Shown here: in pieces, positions 1-5,577 of the stretch
How the letters are laid out: each line of letters starts with the position of its first letter
Position numbering within the stretch: the first letter of the stretch is position 1
From: Clostridia bacterium
Lineage (GTDB): Bacteria; Bacillota; Clostridia; Oscillospirales; Ruminococcaceae
Assembly: GCA_009177225.1 (NCBI GenBank)
Contig: WFLZ01000164.1
Location: forward strand, 5,799-11,375
Reading direction: 5' to 3'
Length of the DNA: 5,577 bases
Notes under the pieces: generated by a model
Told to the model about the DNA's origin: nothing
Seen by the model: only the letters and a program-made list of their open reading frames with translations
Database searches by the model: none
Translations under genes and position numbers: made by a program

Positions 1-507
1 ACTATGACTATGGCTGAATGTGGTCTTTCCGACCTGCTCAAATCCACTGATTATACTTATCTCGACCGCACAGGTAAATCCCGTGAGGAAGTGGAGGAAA
101 TATATATGAAGGCTTTTTCTGCTGATGTATATATTTCAAGTTCAAATGCAATAACAGAAGACGGCGTTTTATATAACGTTGACGGAAACAGTAACAGAGT
201 TGCCGCTATTGCTTACGGTCCTAAATCCGTGATTATAATTGCAGGATATAACAAGATTGTGAAAAACCTTGAAGCAGCCGAAATCCGTGTGAAAAGAGAA
301 GCTGCACCGCCTAACTGTGTTCGCCTTGACTGTAACACATACTGCAAGGAAACCGGAGAATGTATTTCGCTCTCAAAGTCCGGCAGACAGATGACCGACG
401 GCTGTTCAGGCGACGGAAGAATCTGCTGTAATTATCTTATTTCAGCACAACAACGTCATAAAGGACGTATAAAAGTAATTATTGTCGGTGAGGAACTCGG
501 CTATTAA
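1..507 (+). CDS. LUD-domain lactate-utilisation protein (LutC/YkgG-like), 5' end cut by window
   Basis: The reading frame is open from the first base, so the start codon lies outside the window; the Met at base 4 is internal. What is visible (about 168 residues) matches the C-terminal part of the LUD (DUF162) family, which usually runs a little over 200 residues, so roughly 40 N-terminal residues are missing. Numbering from the Met at base 4, the signature is clear: ADVYISSSNAITEDG (40-54), then NVDGNSNRVAAIAYGP (58-73), VIIIAGYNKIV (76-86) and the family's closing (V)GEELGY. LUD proteins include LutC, part of the iron-sulfur LutABC system that oxidises lactate to pyruvate, but in clostridia they often stand alone with no proven reaction. 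No lutA or lutB is visible here. The C-terminal region is unusually rich in Cys (105, 110, 114, 120, 134, 141, 142). Family assignment is firm; physiological role is inferred. Confidence 0.88.
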   Translation, partial: TMTMAECGLSDLLKSTDYTYLDRTGKSREEVEEIYMKAFSADVYISSSNAITEDGVLYNVDGNSNRVAAIAYGPKSVIIIAGYNKIVKNLEAAEIRVKREAAPPNCVRLDCNTYCKETGECISLSKSGRQMTDGCSGDGRICCNYLISAQQRHKGRIKVIIVGEELGY

Positions 508-556
508 AAAAACTTAAGATAAATCGGAATTTACATTTGATATTTAGAAGATAATT

Positions 557-1024
557 ATGCAGTTAATATTAAATAAAAAAGAGTATAATGATATTTGGGA
601 TATAGTTTATTCGAAATACAGGTTTAATCGATTACATGAGGATTGGCTGAGCTTACCTCTTTTGAATAAAAAGTATCATATATCTGATATTTGGACAGAA
701 GAACAAGAGAAAACAATAAATAGCATTTTCAAAAGAGTATGTTCAACAAAAATGTATGCTTTGGACTGGCAACATGATTGCTTTATTTTTTATCCTGATG
801 AAGATATACCTTTGTATCATTGGTATTATGATAAAGATAGGGATTGCAATGTTTATTTTCCAAGCTATTATCCGGACGGAGACTTTCATTTTTTTATCTC
901 GTTGGATTGGAGCTTTGGATTGTTCGGTCATCCATGGAAAAATGAGATATATGTGATGGGCGATGAATTGATAAAAGAGTTTGAAAAACTCAAAAATCAA
1001 CTTAACATTGCAGAGAGAGTATGA
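557..1024 (+). CDS. DUF2716-like protein of unknown function
   Basis: A 155-residue soluble, acidic and aromatic-rich protein with no signal peptide or membrane segment. It shows what I recall as the hallmarks of the uncharacterised DUF2716 family: YALDWQH (67-73), a proline/aspartate-rich stretch, YPDGDFHFFIS (105-115), and GLFGHPWKNEIYVMGDEL (121-138), where the family has a GxFGHPW core and then a hydrophobic strand ending in G-x-x-L. The length is normal for a single-domain member and no catalytic motif is obvious. The ATG has a modest AGAAG ribosome binding site (546-550). It ends in tandem stops, TGA TAA. It lies 49 bases after the LUD gene on the same strand with no hairpin between, so read-through is possible. 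Its GC content is about 31% by hand count, against about 42% in the LUD gene, and it uses many AT-rich codons, suggesting recent acquisition. Family membership comes from motif memory, not from a search; function is unknown. Confidence 0.68.
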   Translation: MQLILNKKEYNDIWDIVYSKYRFNRLHEDWLSLPLLNKKYHISDIWTEEQEKTINSIFKRVCSTKMYALDWQHDCFIFYPDEDIPLYHWYYDKDRDCNVYFPSYYPDGDFHFFISLDWSFGLFGHPWKNEIYVMGDELIKEFEKLKNQLNIAERV

Positions 1025-1042
1025 TAAATTCTGATTTATCAT
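1021..1042. other. AT-rich perfect palindrome at the end of the DUF2716-like gene
   Basis: ATGATAAAT (1021-1029) is the exact reverse complement of ATTTATCAT (1034-1042), giving a 9-bp stem with a TCTG loop. The TGA and TAA stop codons of the upstream gene sit inside the left arm. The stem has only one G-C pair per 9 and no T-tract follows on the + strand, so it is a poor intrinsic terminator. It may protect an mRNA 3' end or be incidental in AT-rich DNA. Confidence 0.5.
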
Positions 1043-1057
1043 AATAAATCTATTAAT

Positions 1058-1092
1058 AAAAACCGCCCTGATTCTGTATCAGGACGGTTTTT
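1058..1092 (-). terminator. Rho-independent terminator after the asnB-like gene, probably bidirectional
   Basis: AAACCGCCCTGA (1060-1071) faces TCAGGACGGTTT (1079-1090) across a 7-base loop, with two more A-T pairs outside. Read on the - strand the stem is fully paired, with one G-U wobble, and is followed by a T-rich run (TTTTTATTAATA); it begins two bases beyond the asnB-like stop codon. Read on the + strand the same position becomes a C-A mismatch, though a TTTTTGTTT tract follows. It therefore suits the leftward operon best but probably also stops the rightward DUF2716-like transcript. Only sequence evidence is available. Confidence 0.88.
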
Positions 1093-1094
1093 GT

Positions 1095-2624
1095 TTATCT
1101 TTTTACAAAGTATTCCTCGTACCATACAAGGAACGTATATATAGTCCAGACCTTTCTCCAGTTGTCAGAGTTGCCGTTTATATAGTCATTGAATATATTA
1201 TTTATCTCCTCAATATTGAAAAACTTTCCAGCCATTTCACTGCTGAACTTTGCTTTTACATCGCCGTTATAACGTTCGTCTGCAAGCCATATACGAATAG
1301 GTACAATAAAACCAAGTTTCTTTCTGAAAGCTATTTCTTCCGGAAGAACCTTTGCGGCTGCCGTTCTGAAAGCAACTTTATTGGTTTCGGCGTTCACCTT
1401 ATATTCCGACGGAAGTCTTGACGCTATGTCAAAAATTCTCATATCGGTAAGGGGCATACGTATTTCAAGACCTGCCGAAGTACTCATTTTATCGACATTA
1501 AGGTAAATATCCCCTTCAAGCCAAATCTGAATATCAACATCAGACATTTTTGTAAGCGGGTCAAGTCCTTCGGTTTCGTCGTAGATATGTTTTACAAGGT
1601 TAATAGGGAGAATTTCAGGATTATAACTTTTCAGAATACGCTGTTTTTCGTCCTCTTTCATGATGTTGGTGTTTCCGACGTAGAAATTTTTAAGATTATC
1701 GCCGTATCTTTCGGCATTGCGGTACATATTGTAGCCACCGAAAAATTCGTCTGCACCCTCTCCGGAATAACATATTTTTGTATGTTCTGCGGTTGCCTTA
1801 CAGGCAATGGCAAAGACAATTGCAGAAGCGTCACCGAGTGGCTGTTCCATATTATACATAACATATGGAACTATATCAAAATACTGTTCAGGAGTAATCA
1901 GACAGCGGTTGTTTTCACGTCCGAGAATGTCGGCAGTCTGTTTTGCAAGACCTGATTCGTCAAAACGCTCATCGTCATAACCGCATGAGTCTGTTATTTT
2001 AACGTCCGACATTGCGAGAACATACGAGGAGTCAACACCGCCGGAAAGAAAAGATTCAGCGGTCTCCCCTTCTTCCTTGACTTGCGGAAAAATCTTCTGT
2101 ATAGTGGTGTGGATTTCGTCAGCCCATTCGTCAACAGTTTTTGAATTATCGGGTTTGAAAGTCGGTGTCCAGTAACGTCCAACAGTAAGTTTGCCGTTTT
2201 CAAATTCAAGCCAGTGACCCGGCATAAGCTTTTTTACTCCCTTAAAGAAAGTGTCTTCACCTGCCACATATGTCAGTGACATATAAATCTGCAACATATC
2301 GGTATTGACTTCTTTTACAAAACCGTCCTGCTCAATAATTTTACGTATCGTTGTACCGAAAAGAAGCTTTCCGTCATCAGTCTGATAGTAGTAAAAAGGC
2401 TTTGTGCCGAACTGGTCACGCATACAGAAAATTTTACCGTTGTCGTCGAGAGCAAAAGCAAACATACCATAAATGTGGTCTGCCATATCGTGACCCCATT
2501 TTTCATAGGACTTTGCTATTATCTGTTTTTCACGTTCATCACGTTGGAGCAGGTCTATTTCCAGTTCACCGCAAAGCTCTTTCCAGTTGCGGATATGTCC
2601 CCTGTATTCAAGAATTTTTATCAT
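1095..2624 (-). CDS. Asparagine synthetase-like protein with a truncated, Cys-less glutaminase domain
   Basis: 509 residues from the ATG at 2624. The C-terminal ATP-dependent synthetase domain looks intact: PP-loop SGGVDS (194-199), YSGEGADEFFGGY (286-298) with the catalytic-type Glu at 289, KMSTSAGLEIRMPLTD (379-394) and FRKKLGFIVPIRIW (433-446). Such domains adenylate a carboxylate (aspartate in AsnB) and transfer ammonia to it. The N-terminal class II glutaminase domain is incomplete. The protein begins where AsnB has its NGEIYN motif, here changed to RGHIRN (8-13), so about 70 residues with the MCGI start and nucleophilic Cys are absent; GMFAFAL (53-59) and RDQFGTKP (69-76) remain. An in-frame TAA near 2667 rules out a longer start. 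It is the last gene of the leftward operon, 26 bases after a lipoprotein gene, and ends at a terminator. It is inferred to use free ammonia, or to amidate something other than aspartate; substrate unknown. Confidence 0.85.
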   Translation of the reverse strand: MIKILEYRGHIRNWKELCGELEIDLLQRDEREKQIIAKSYEKWGHDMADHIYGMFAFALDDNGKIFCMRDQFGTKPFYYYQTDDGKLLFGTTIRKIIEQDGFVKEVNTDMLQIYMSLTYVAGEDTFFKGVKKLMPGHWLEFENGKLTVGRYWTPTFKPDNSKTVDEWADEIHTTIQKIFPQVKEEGETAESFLSGGVDSSYVLAMSDVKITDSCGYDDERFDESGLAKQTADILGRENNRCLITPEQYFDIVPYVMYNMEQPLGDASAIVFAIACKATAEHTKICYSGEGADEFFGGYNMYRNAERYGDNLKNFYVGNTNIMKEDEKQRILKSYNPEILPINLVKHIYDETEGLDPLTKMSDVDIQIWLEGDIYLNVDKMSTSAGLEIRMPLTDMRIFDIASRLPSEYKVNAETNKVAFRTAAAKVLPEEIAFRKKLGFIVPIRIWLADERYNGDVKAKFSSEMAGKFFNIEEINNIFNDYINGNSDNWRKVWTIYTFLVWYEEYFVKR

Positions 2625-2630
2625 AAATAT

Positions 2631-2636
2631 CACCTC
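2631..2636 (-). promoter_or_regulatory. Ribosome binding site fixing the asnB-like start
   Basis: On the - strand GAGGTG lies 6 bases before the ATG at 2624-2622. An in-frame GTG at 2633-2631 would add three residues (Val/Met-Ile-Phe), but it is itself part of this GAGGTG motif and has no ribosome binding site of its own at the right distance, so ATG 2624 is preferred. Confidence 0.8.
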
Positions 2637-2650
2637 ATTAATATATATGC

Positions 2651-2971
2651 TTATTTCTGGAATTTAATTTCTTTTCCGTCCTTATCAACCATTATCATTT
2701 CTGTAAGTATTTGATTATAACCGGTAAATAACAGTTTCATATATGCCCCGTCATTTAAACTGTATACTTCCCATACTATTCCATAACCCAAAGTTCCAGT
2801 AGGTTCGCCTATGATTTCAGTAACTTTATCATATGACATTCCGGTTTTTATTTCCTCAAAGTCAGAAACAGCAAAATTACCGTTATCAGAAGTTTTAATA
2901 TAATCCACCTGTTTGTTACAAGCCGTCAACATAATCAGACCTACAAGAAAAAGTATTTTAAAATTCTTCAT
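2651..2971 (-). CDS. Small predicted lipoprotein, SmpA/OmlA (BLIP)-like fold
   Basis: 106 residues. The N-terminus is a classic lipoprotein signal: positive MKNFK, a hydrophobic core (6-15), then lipobox LTAC with the acylated Cys at 18. The mature part of about 89 residues should therefore be anchored on the outer face of the cytoplasmic membrane. Residues 38-59 (FEEIKTGMSYDKV then IIGEPTG) follow the pattern of small SmpA/OmlA/BLIP-like domains, in which a helix with GMS-Y-V-x-x-I-x-G is followed by beta strands, here GIVWEVYSL (64-72) and YMKLLFTGY (77-85). Its ATG overlaps the last 14 bases of gpsA, with only a weak ribosome binding site, so translation is probably coupled to gpsA. It precedes the asnB-like gene by 26 bases. 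The role is unknown; an envelope or protein-inhibitor role would be a guess. The lipoprotein call is strong, the fold call moderate. Confidence 0.82.
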   Translation of the reverse strand: MKNFKILFLVGLIMLTACNKQVDYIKTSDNGNFAVSDFEEIKTGMSYDKVTEIIGEPTGTLGYGIVWEVYSLNDGAYMKLLFTGYNQILTEMIMVDKDGKEIKFQK

Positions 2972-3950
2972 AAATCTGCGGTCTGTTCATCAGCTTTCCG
3001 AGTGCCTTTCTTACATCACCGCCGTGGAAAAGTATGTCGTTGAGCTGTTCGGTTATAGGCATCTCTACACCAAGACGCTTTGCAAGTTCATAGGCAGCTT
3101 TACAGCAGAAATATCCCTCAACCGTTCCGACTTTTTCAACAGCTTCTTCCGGAGAAATCCCCTGCCCTATCAGTATGCCGGCACGTCTGTTTCTGCTGTG
3201 CATACTTGTGCAGGTAACTATCAAATCGCCAAGTCCTGTAAGTCCGCTGAAAGTGTTTATGTTTGCACCGACCGCTTTTCCGAGACGTGCAATTTCGTGT
3301 ATACCTCTTGTCATGAGGGCAGCTTTTGTATTGTCACCGTAACCCATGCCGTCGCATATTCCTACACAAAGAGCAATTATATTTTTCAACGCACCGCCGA
3401 TTTCACAGCCTGCAACATCATCATTAATATAGATTCTCAGCGTATCATTTGCAAAAGATTTCTGAACATATTCAGCAGCGTCGTGATTTTTTGAAGCCGC
3501 TACTATAGTAGTGGGAATACATCTTGCAACTTCTTCGGCGTGTGATGGTCCTGAAAGTACAACAAGTCTGTCTGTCGGAATTTCTTCAAGAATAACTTCA
3601 CTGAGCATTTTGAGACTTCCTTCTTCAAGACCTTTTCCTGTATTCACAATAGTCATTTTGTCGTCTGTATAGGGTGCGGCAAGCTTTGCAACGTCACGCA
3701 CAAATGTTGACGGGATTCCGAAAATAAGGATATCACAGCCTTTGATACATGAAATATCACTTGTCATTGCAATACTTTCGGAAACAGGCACTCCCGGCAG
3801 TTTGTGTATATGTTCTCCGTGAGTTCTGATTTCGTCGATTTCGGACTGAAACTTTGACCATACAGTAACTTTATGCTGTCCGCAGCGTTCAGCCATTATT
3901 GCAAGGCTTAAACCAAATCCACCCGAACCGAGTATAACTATATCTGCCAT
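2958..3950 (-). CDS. gpsA: NAD(P)-dependent glycerol-3-phosphate dehydrogenase
   Basis: 330 residues, full length for the family. It reduces dihydroxyacetone phosphate to sn-glycerol-3-phosphate in the cytoplasm, the backbone for phospholipids. The N-terminal Rossmann domain starts with VILGSGGFG (5-13), the dinucleotide loop, then NTGKGLE (103-109) and LSGPSHAEEVA (132-142). The C-terminal helical domain carries EIGGALKN with the catalytic-type Lys 189, DGMGYGDNTKAALMTRG (200-216), GLTGLGDLIVTCTS (236-249) with Asp 242, SRNRR (252-256), VEGY (277-280) and MPIT (297-300). A good ribosome binding site (GAAAGGAG, 3966-3959) lies 8 bases before the ATG. plsY, whose enzyme uses its product, is 66 bases upstream; the lipoprotein gene overlaps its end by 14 bases. 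The glycine-rich loop reads GSGGFG where many homologues have GAGSWG, a conservative variation seen as minor. Confidence 0.97.
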   Translation of the reverse strand: MADIVILGSGGFGLSLAIMAERCGQHKVTVWSKFQSEIDEIRTHGEHIHKLPGVPVSESIAMTSDISCIKGCDILIFGIPSTFVRDVAKLAAPYTDDKMTIVNTGKGLEEGSLKMLSEVILEEIPTDRLVVLSGPSHAEEVARCIPTTIVAASKNHDAAEYVQKSFANDTLRIYINDDVAGCEIGGALKNIIALCVGICDGMGYGDNTKAALMTRGIHEIARLGKAVGANINTFSGLTGLGDLIVTCTSMHSRNRRAGILIGQGISPEEAVEKVGTVEGYFCCKAAYELAKRLGVEMPITEQLNDILFHGGDVRKALGKLMNRPQIYEEF

Positions 3951-3977
3951 AAAAAATACTCCTTTCTGTTATCAAAT

Positions 3978-4009
3978 GAGCATATTCAGCGTATGATGTG
4001 AATATGCTC
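3978..4009 (-). other. Perfect stem-loop between plsY and gpsA
   Basis: GAGCATATTCA (3978-3988) is the exact reverse complement of TGAATATGCTC (3999-4009), giving an 11-bp stem with a 10-base loop. It lies in the only real gap of the leftward operon, 8 bases after the plsY stop codon and 11 bases before the gpsA ribosome binding site. On the - strand it is followed by ATTTGATAACAG, with no proper U-tract, so it is not a convincing full terminator. It could act as a partial attenuator, an RNase processing or stabilising element, or a dyad operator. Confidence 0.6.
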
Positions 4010-4016
4010 CATAAAA

Positions 4017-4703
4017 TCAAGATTTTTTTGTGACGCTGTTCATATTGAACGAAAATTTATTTTCTGTACCAGCAATAAGCCTGTCAATATTGGGTTTATG
4101 TCTCCATACGATAAGAGAAACAATAGGCAGTGAAAGAATAAAGTAGAGAATACTTACTCCGACTGAACAGTTTTCAACAATACGTGACATACAGAATACC
4201 GCTACAGGACAATAAACTGACGCAAAAATTGAAGCAAGAGAAACATATTTCGATATGTAAAGGATAACAACAAAAATCGCAAGAATTGCTATGAATACTT
4301 TTGAATCAATTACAAGAAATGCAGCCGCTCCTGCAAGTACGCCCTTTCCACCCTTGAATCCGTAATAAATCGGAAATATATGACCTAATACCGCACTGAT
4401 TCCCGCAAAATATCCTATATACTGAACATTATTATCCGGATTCATGCCGGCTTTCATAATATTGCAGAACATGAATGCAATATATACAGCGAGAACACTT
4501 TTAAGTACGTCACCGACCAGAGTGAGCAAAGCACAGGTTTTTCCTGCACAACGGTATGTGTTGGTAAGACCTGCATTTTTACTTCCCATTTCACGAATAT
4601 CCTTGCCGGTCATAATTTTTACAAAAAGAATTGAGAAATTTAGACTGCCGAGAAAATATCCCAGTGCGACAGCAACAATAATAGACAATAAAACCTTAAT
4701 CAT
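4017..4703 (-). CDS. plsY: Glycerol-3-phosphate acyltransferase PlsY
   Basis: 228 residues, slightly longer than the usual ~200. This integral membrane enzyme transfers an acyl group from acyl-phosphate to sn-glycerol-3-phosphate, giving lysophosphatidate. All three family blocks are present: LGSLNFS then DIREMGSKNAGLTNTYR (18-24, 35-51), GFKGGKGV (115-122) and WRHKPNIDRLIAGTENK (200-216). Several hydrophobic segments (about 4-30, 57-80, 95-112, 122-150, 153-172, 180-199) fit a polytopic inner-membrane protein. Its ATG overlaps the der stop as ATGA, and a strong GGAGG ribosome binding site (4717-4713) lies inside the end of der, 9 bases upstream. gpsA, which makes its acceptor, follows. The Ser/Lys-rich tail past 216 is the extra length. 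Confidence 0.97.
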   Translation of the reverse strand: MIKVLLSIIVAVALGYFLGSLNFSILFVKIMTGKDIREMGSKNAGLTNTYRCAGKTCALLTLVGDVLKSVLAVYIAFMFCNIMKAGMNPDNNVQYIGYFAGISAVLGHIFPIYYGFKGGKGVLAGAAAFLVIDSKVFIAILAIFVVILYISKYVSLASIFASVYCPVAVFCMSRIVENCSVGVSILYFILSLPIVSLIVWRHKPNIDRLIAGTENKFSFNMNSVTKKS

Positions 4704-5577
4704 TTATCGTTTCCTCCCCTCTCACGAACTATAAAGCGGACGGGAGTCCCTTCGAGTCCGAATGTTGAGCGTATTTGATTTTCTATATATCTTCTGTATG
4801 AAAAATGGAACAAATCTGTTCTGTTGACGAAAGTGACAAATGTAGGCGGTTTGGTGGACGGCTGGGTCATGTAGTAAATTTTAAGTCTGCGACCCTTGTC
4901 GGACGGCGGTTGTACCCTTGTAGTAGCATATGCAAGAACATCGTTAAGCATACCTGTTGAAATTCTTATACTGTTCTGTTCAAAGGTGTACTTTATCAGT
5001 TCGTAGAGCTTGTTTATACGCTGTCCTGTCTTTGCTGATATGAACACAAACGGAACATATGACATAAAGCTGAAATCGTTTTCAAGCTTTGTACGGTATT
5101 CCTGCATAGTTCTGTCATTCTTTTCGACTAAATCCCACTTGTTGACGGCAACTACACAGGCTTTTCCCTGTTCATGTGCATAACCGGCAACTTTTGAGTC
5201 CTGCTCCGTAAAACCTTCAACAGCGTCAATCATTATTACACACACGTCGGCACGGTCAACTGCCATATACGCACGTAACACGCTGTAATGTTCCACTTTT
5301 TCTGTCACTTTTGATTTTTTGCGGATTCCTGCCGTATCAATAAATACAAATTTTCCGTATTCATTTTCAATTACTGTGTCTGTAGAATCTCTTGTAGTTC
5401 CGGCAATATCCGAAACAATAACACGTTCTTCACCTGCTATCTTATTTATAAGGGAAGATTTTCCGGCGTTCGGCTTTCCTATAACGGCAACTTTAATATA
5501 GTCATCATCATATTCAGTTTCCTTTATATCCGGCAGATAATCGTATACCGCATCAAGCATATCGCCCGTACCGTGAC
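4700..5577 (-). CDS. der: Ribosome-assembly GTPase Der (EngA), 5' end cut by window
   Basis: The frame stays open through the right edge: upstream of the Met at 5560 the codons read HGTGD, matching the SAxHGxGxGDLLD segment that ends the first G domain. The true start, with about 150 residues including G domain 1, is therefore outside. Visible here, numbering from that Met, is the second G domain: G1 GKPNAGKSS (28-36), G2 AGTTRDSTD (53-61), G3 DTAGI (75-79), G4 NKWD (140-143) and G5 SAKTG (175-179). A C-terminal KH-like domain follows, RRLKIYYMTQ (224-233) to GTPVRFIVRER (271-281), with the PPTFVTFVN strand between. Tandem G domains plus the KH-like end are unique to Der, a GTPase needed for 50S subunit maturation. 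It heads the visible part of the leftward operon and overlaps plsY by 4 bases, an arrangement common in clostridia. Confidence 0.97.
   Translation of the reverse strand, partial: HGTGDMLDAVYDYLPDIKETEYDDDYIKVAVIGKPNAGKSSLINKIAGEERVIVSDIAGTTRDSTDTVIENEYGKFVFIDTAGIRKKSKVTEKVEHYSVLRAYMAVDRADVCVIMIDAVEGFTEQDSKVAGYAHEQGKACVVAVNKWDLVEKNDRTMQEYRTKLENDFSFMSYVPFVFISAKTGQRINKLYELIKYTFEQNSIRISTGMLNDVLAYATTRVQPPSDKGRRLKIYYMTQPSTKPPTFVTFVNRTDLFHFSYRRYIENQIRSTFGLEGTPVRFIVRERGGNDK

Noticed and set aside
508..556. Promoter or terminator between the LUD and DUF2716-like genes
   Set aside because: It is AT-rich, but no paired -35/-10 boxes at proper spacing and no GC stem with a T-tract were found.
743..1042. 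Open frame of 99 codons on the - strand
   Set aside because: It is antisense to the DUF2716-like gene, which has the recognisable motifs. It is open only because the region is AT-rich.
1587..1955. Open frame of 122 codons on the + strand
   Set aside because: It lies inside and antisense to the synthetase domain of the asnB-like gene, with low-complexity hydrophobic coding and no family features.
2622..2633. GTG start for the asnB-like gene, three codons upstream of the ATG
   Set aside because: The GTG is part of the GAGGTG ribosome binding site for the ATG at 2624 and has no ribosome binding site of its own.
2625..2971. A frameshifted missing glutaminase N-terminus of the asnB-like gene upstream of its start
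   Set aside because: This stretch encodes the complete lipoprotein with its lipobox. No MCGI-like sequence or other AsnB N-terminal motif is seen there.
2913..3494. Open frame of 193 codons on the + strand
   Set aside because: It lies opposite gpsA, whose motifs are complete, and its product shows no recognisable domain or ribosome binding site.
3951..4020. Promoter in the plsY-gpsA gap (TTGATT at 4020-4015 as a -35 box)
   Set aside because: No acceptable -10 box lies 16-18 bases downstream; the best match, CATCAT, is weak and lies within the hairpin loop.

Overview
The window looks like part of the chromosome of a low-to-moderate GC Gram-positive anaerobe. The most likely source is a Ruminococcus-like member of the Oscillospiraceae/Clostridia. 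This is inferred from the gene order der-plsY-gpsA, strong AGGAGG-type ribosome binding sites, a clostridial LUD protein, and roughly 40% GC in most genes. There is no tRNA, rRNA, CRISPR array, insertion sequence or recognisable mobile gene, and no stretch over 300 bases without a gene.

Left part (1-1024, + strand): the C-terminal three quarters of a LUD-domain (LutC/YkgG-like) lactate-utilisation protein runs in from the left edge. After 49 bases comes a small, AT-rich gene (about 31% GC by hand count, against about 42% for the LUD gene) whose product carries the hallmarks of the uncharacterised DUF2716 family. It looks like a single-gene accessory insertion. An AT-rich palindrome overlaps its stop codon, and a strong hairpin terminator (about 1058-1092) separates it from the convergent operon.

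Right part (1095-5577, - strand): five genes run leftward in tight succession, der (5' end outside the window), plsY, gpsA, a small lipoprotein gene and an asparagine-synthetase-like gene. der/plsY overlap by 4 bases (ATGA), gpsA/lipoprotein by 14 bases, and lipoprotein/asnB-like are 26 bases apart. The only larger gap, 66 bases between plsY and gpsA, holds a perfect 11-bp stem-loop just upstream of the gpsA ribosome binding site.

GpsA makes sn-glycerol-3-phosphate and PlsY acylates it, so these two form the entry to phospholipid synthesis. Der is a ribosome-assembly GTPase.

The most notable item is the last gene. Its product has a complete-looking asparagine synthetase domain, but the N-terminal glutaminase domain lacks its first ~70 residues, including the catalytic Cys, and its glutamine-binding motif is altered. 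The start is fixed by a good ribosome binding site and an in-frame stop upstream. It is therefore either ammonia-dependent or works on another substrate. Apart from this gene, the linked lipoprotein and the DUF2716 gene, the window is ordinary housekeeping sequence, and I see no clear undescribed multi-gene system.
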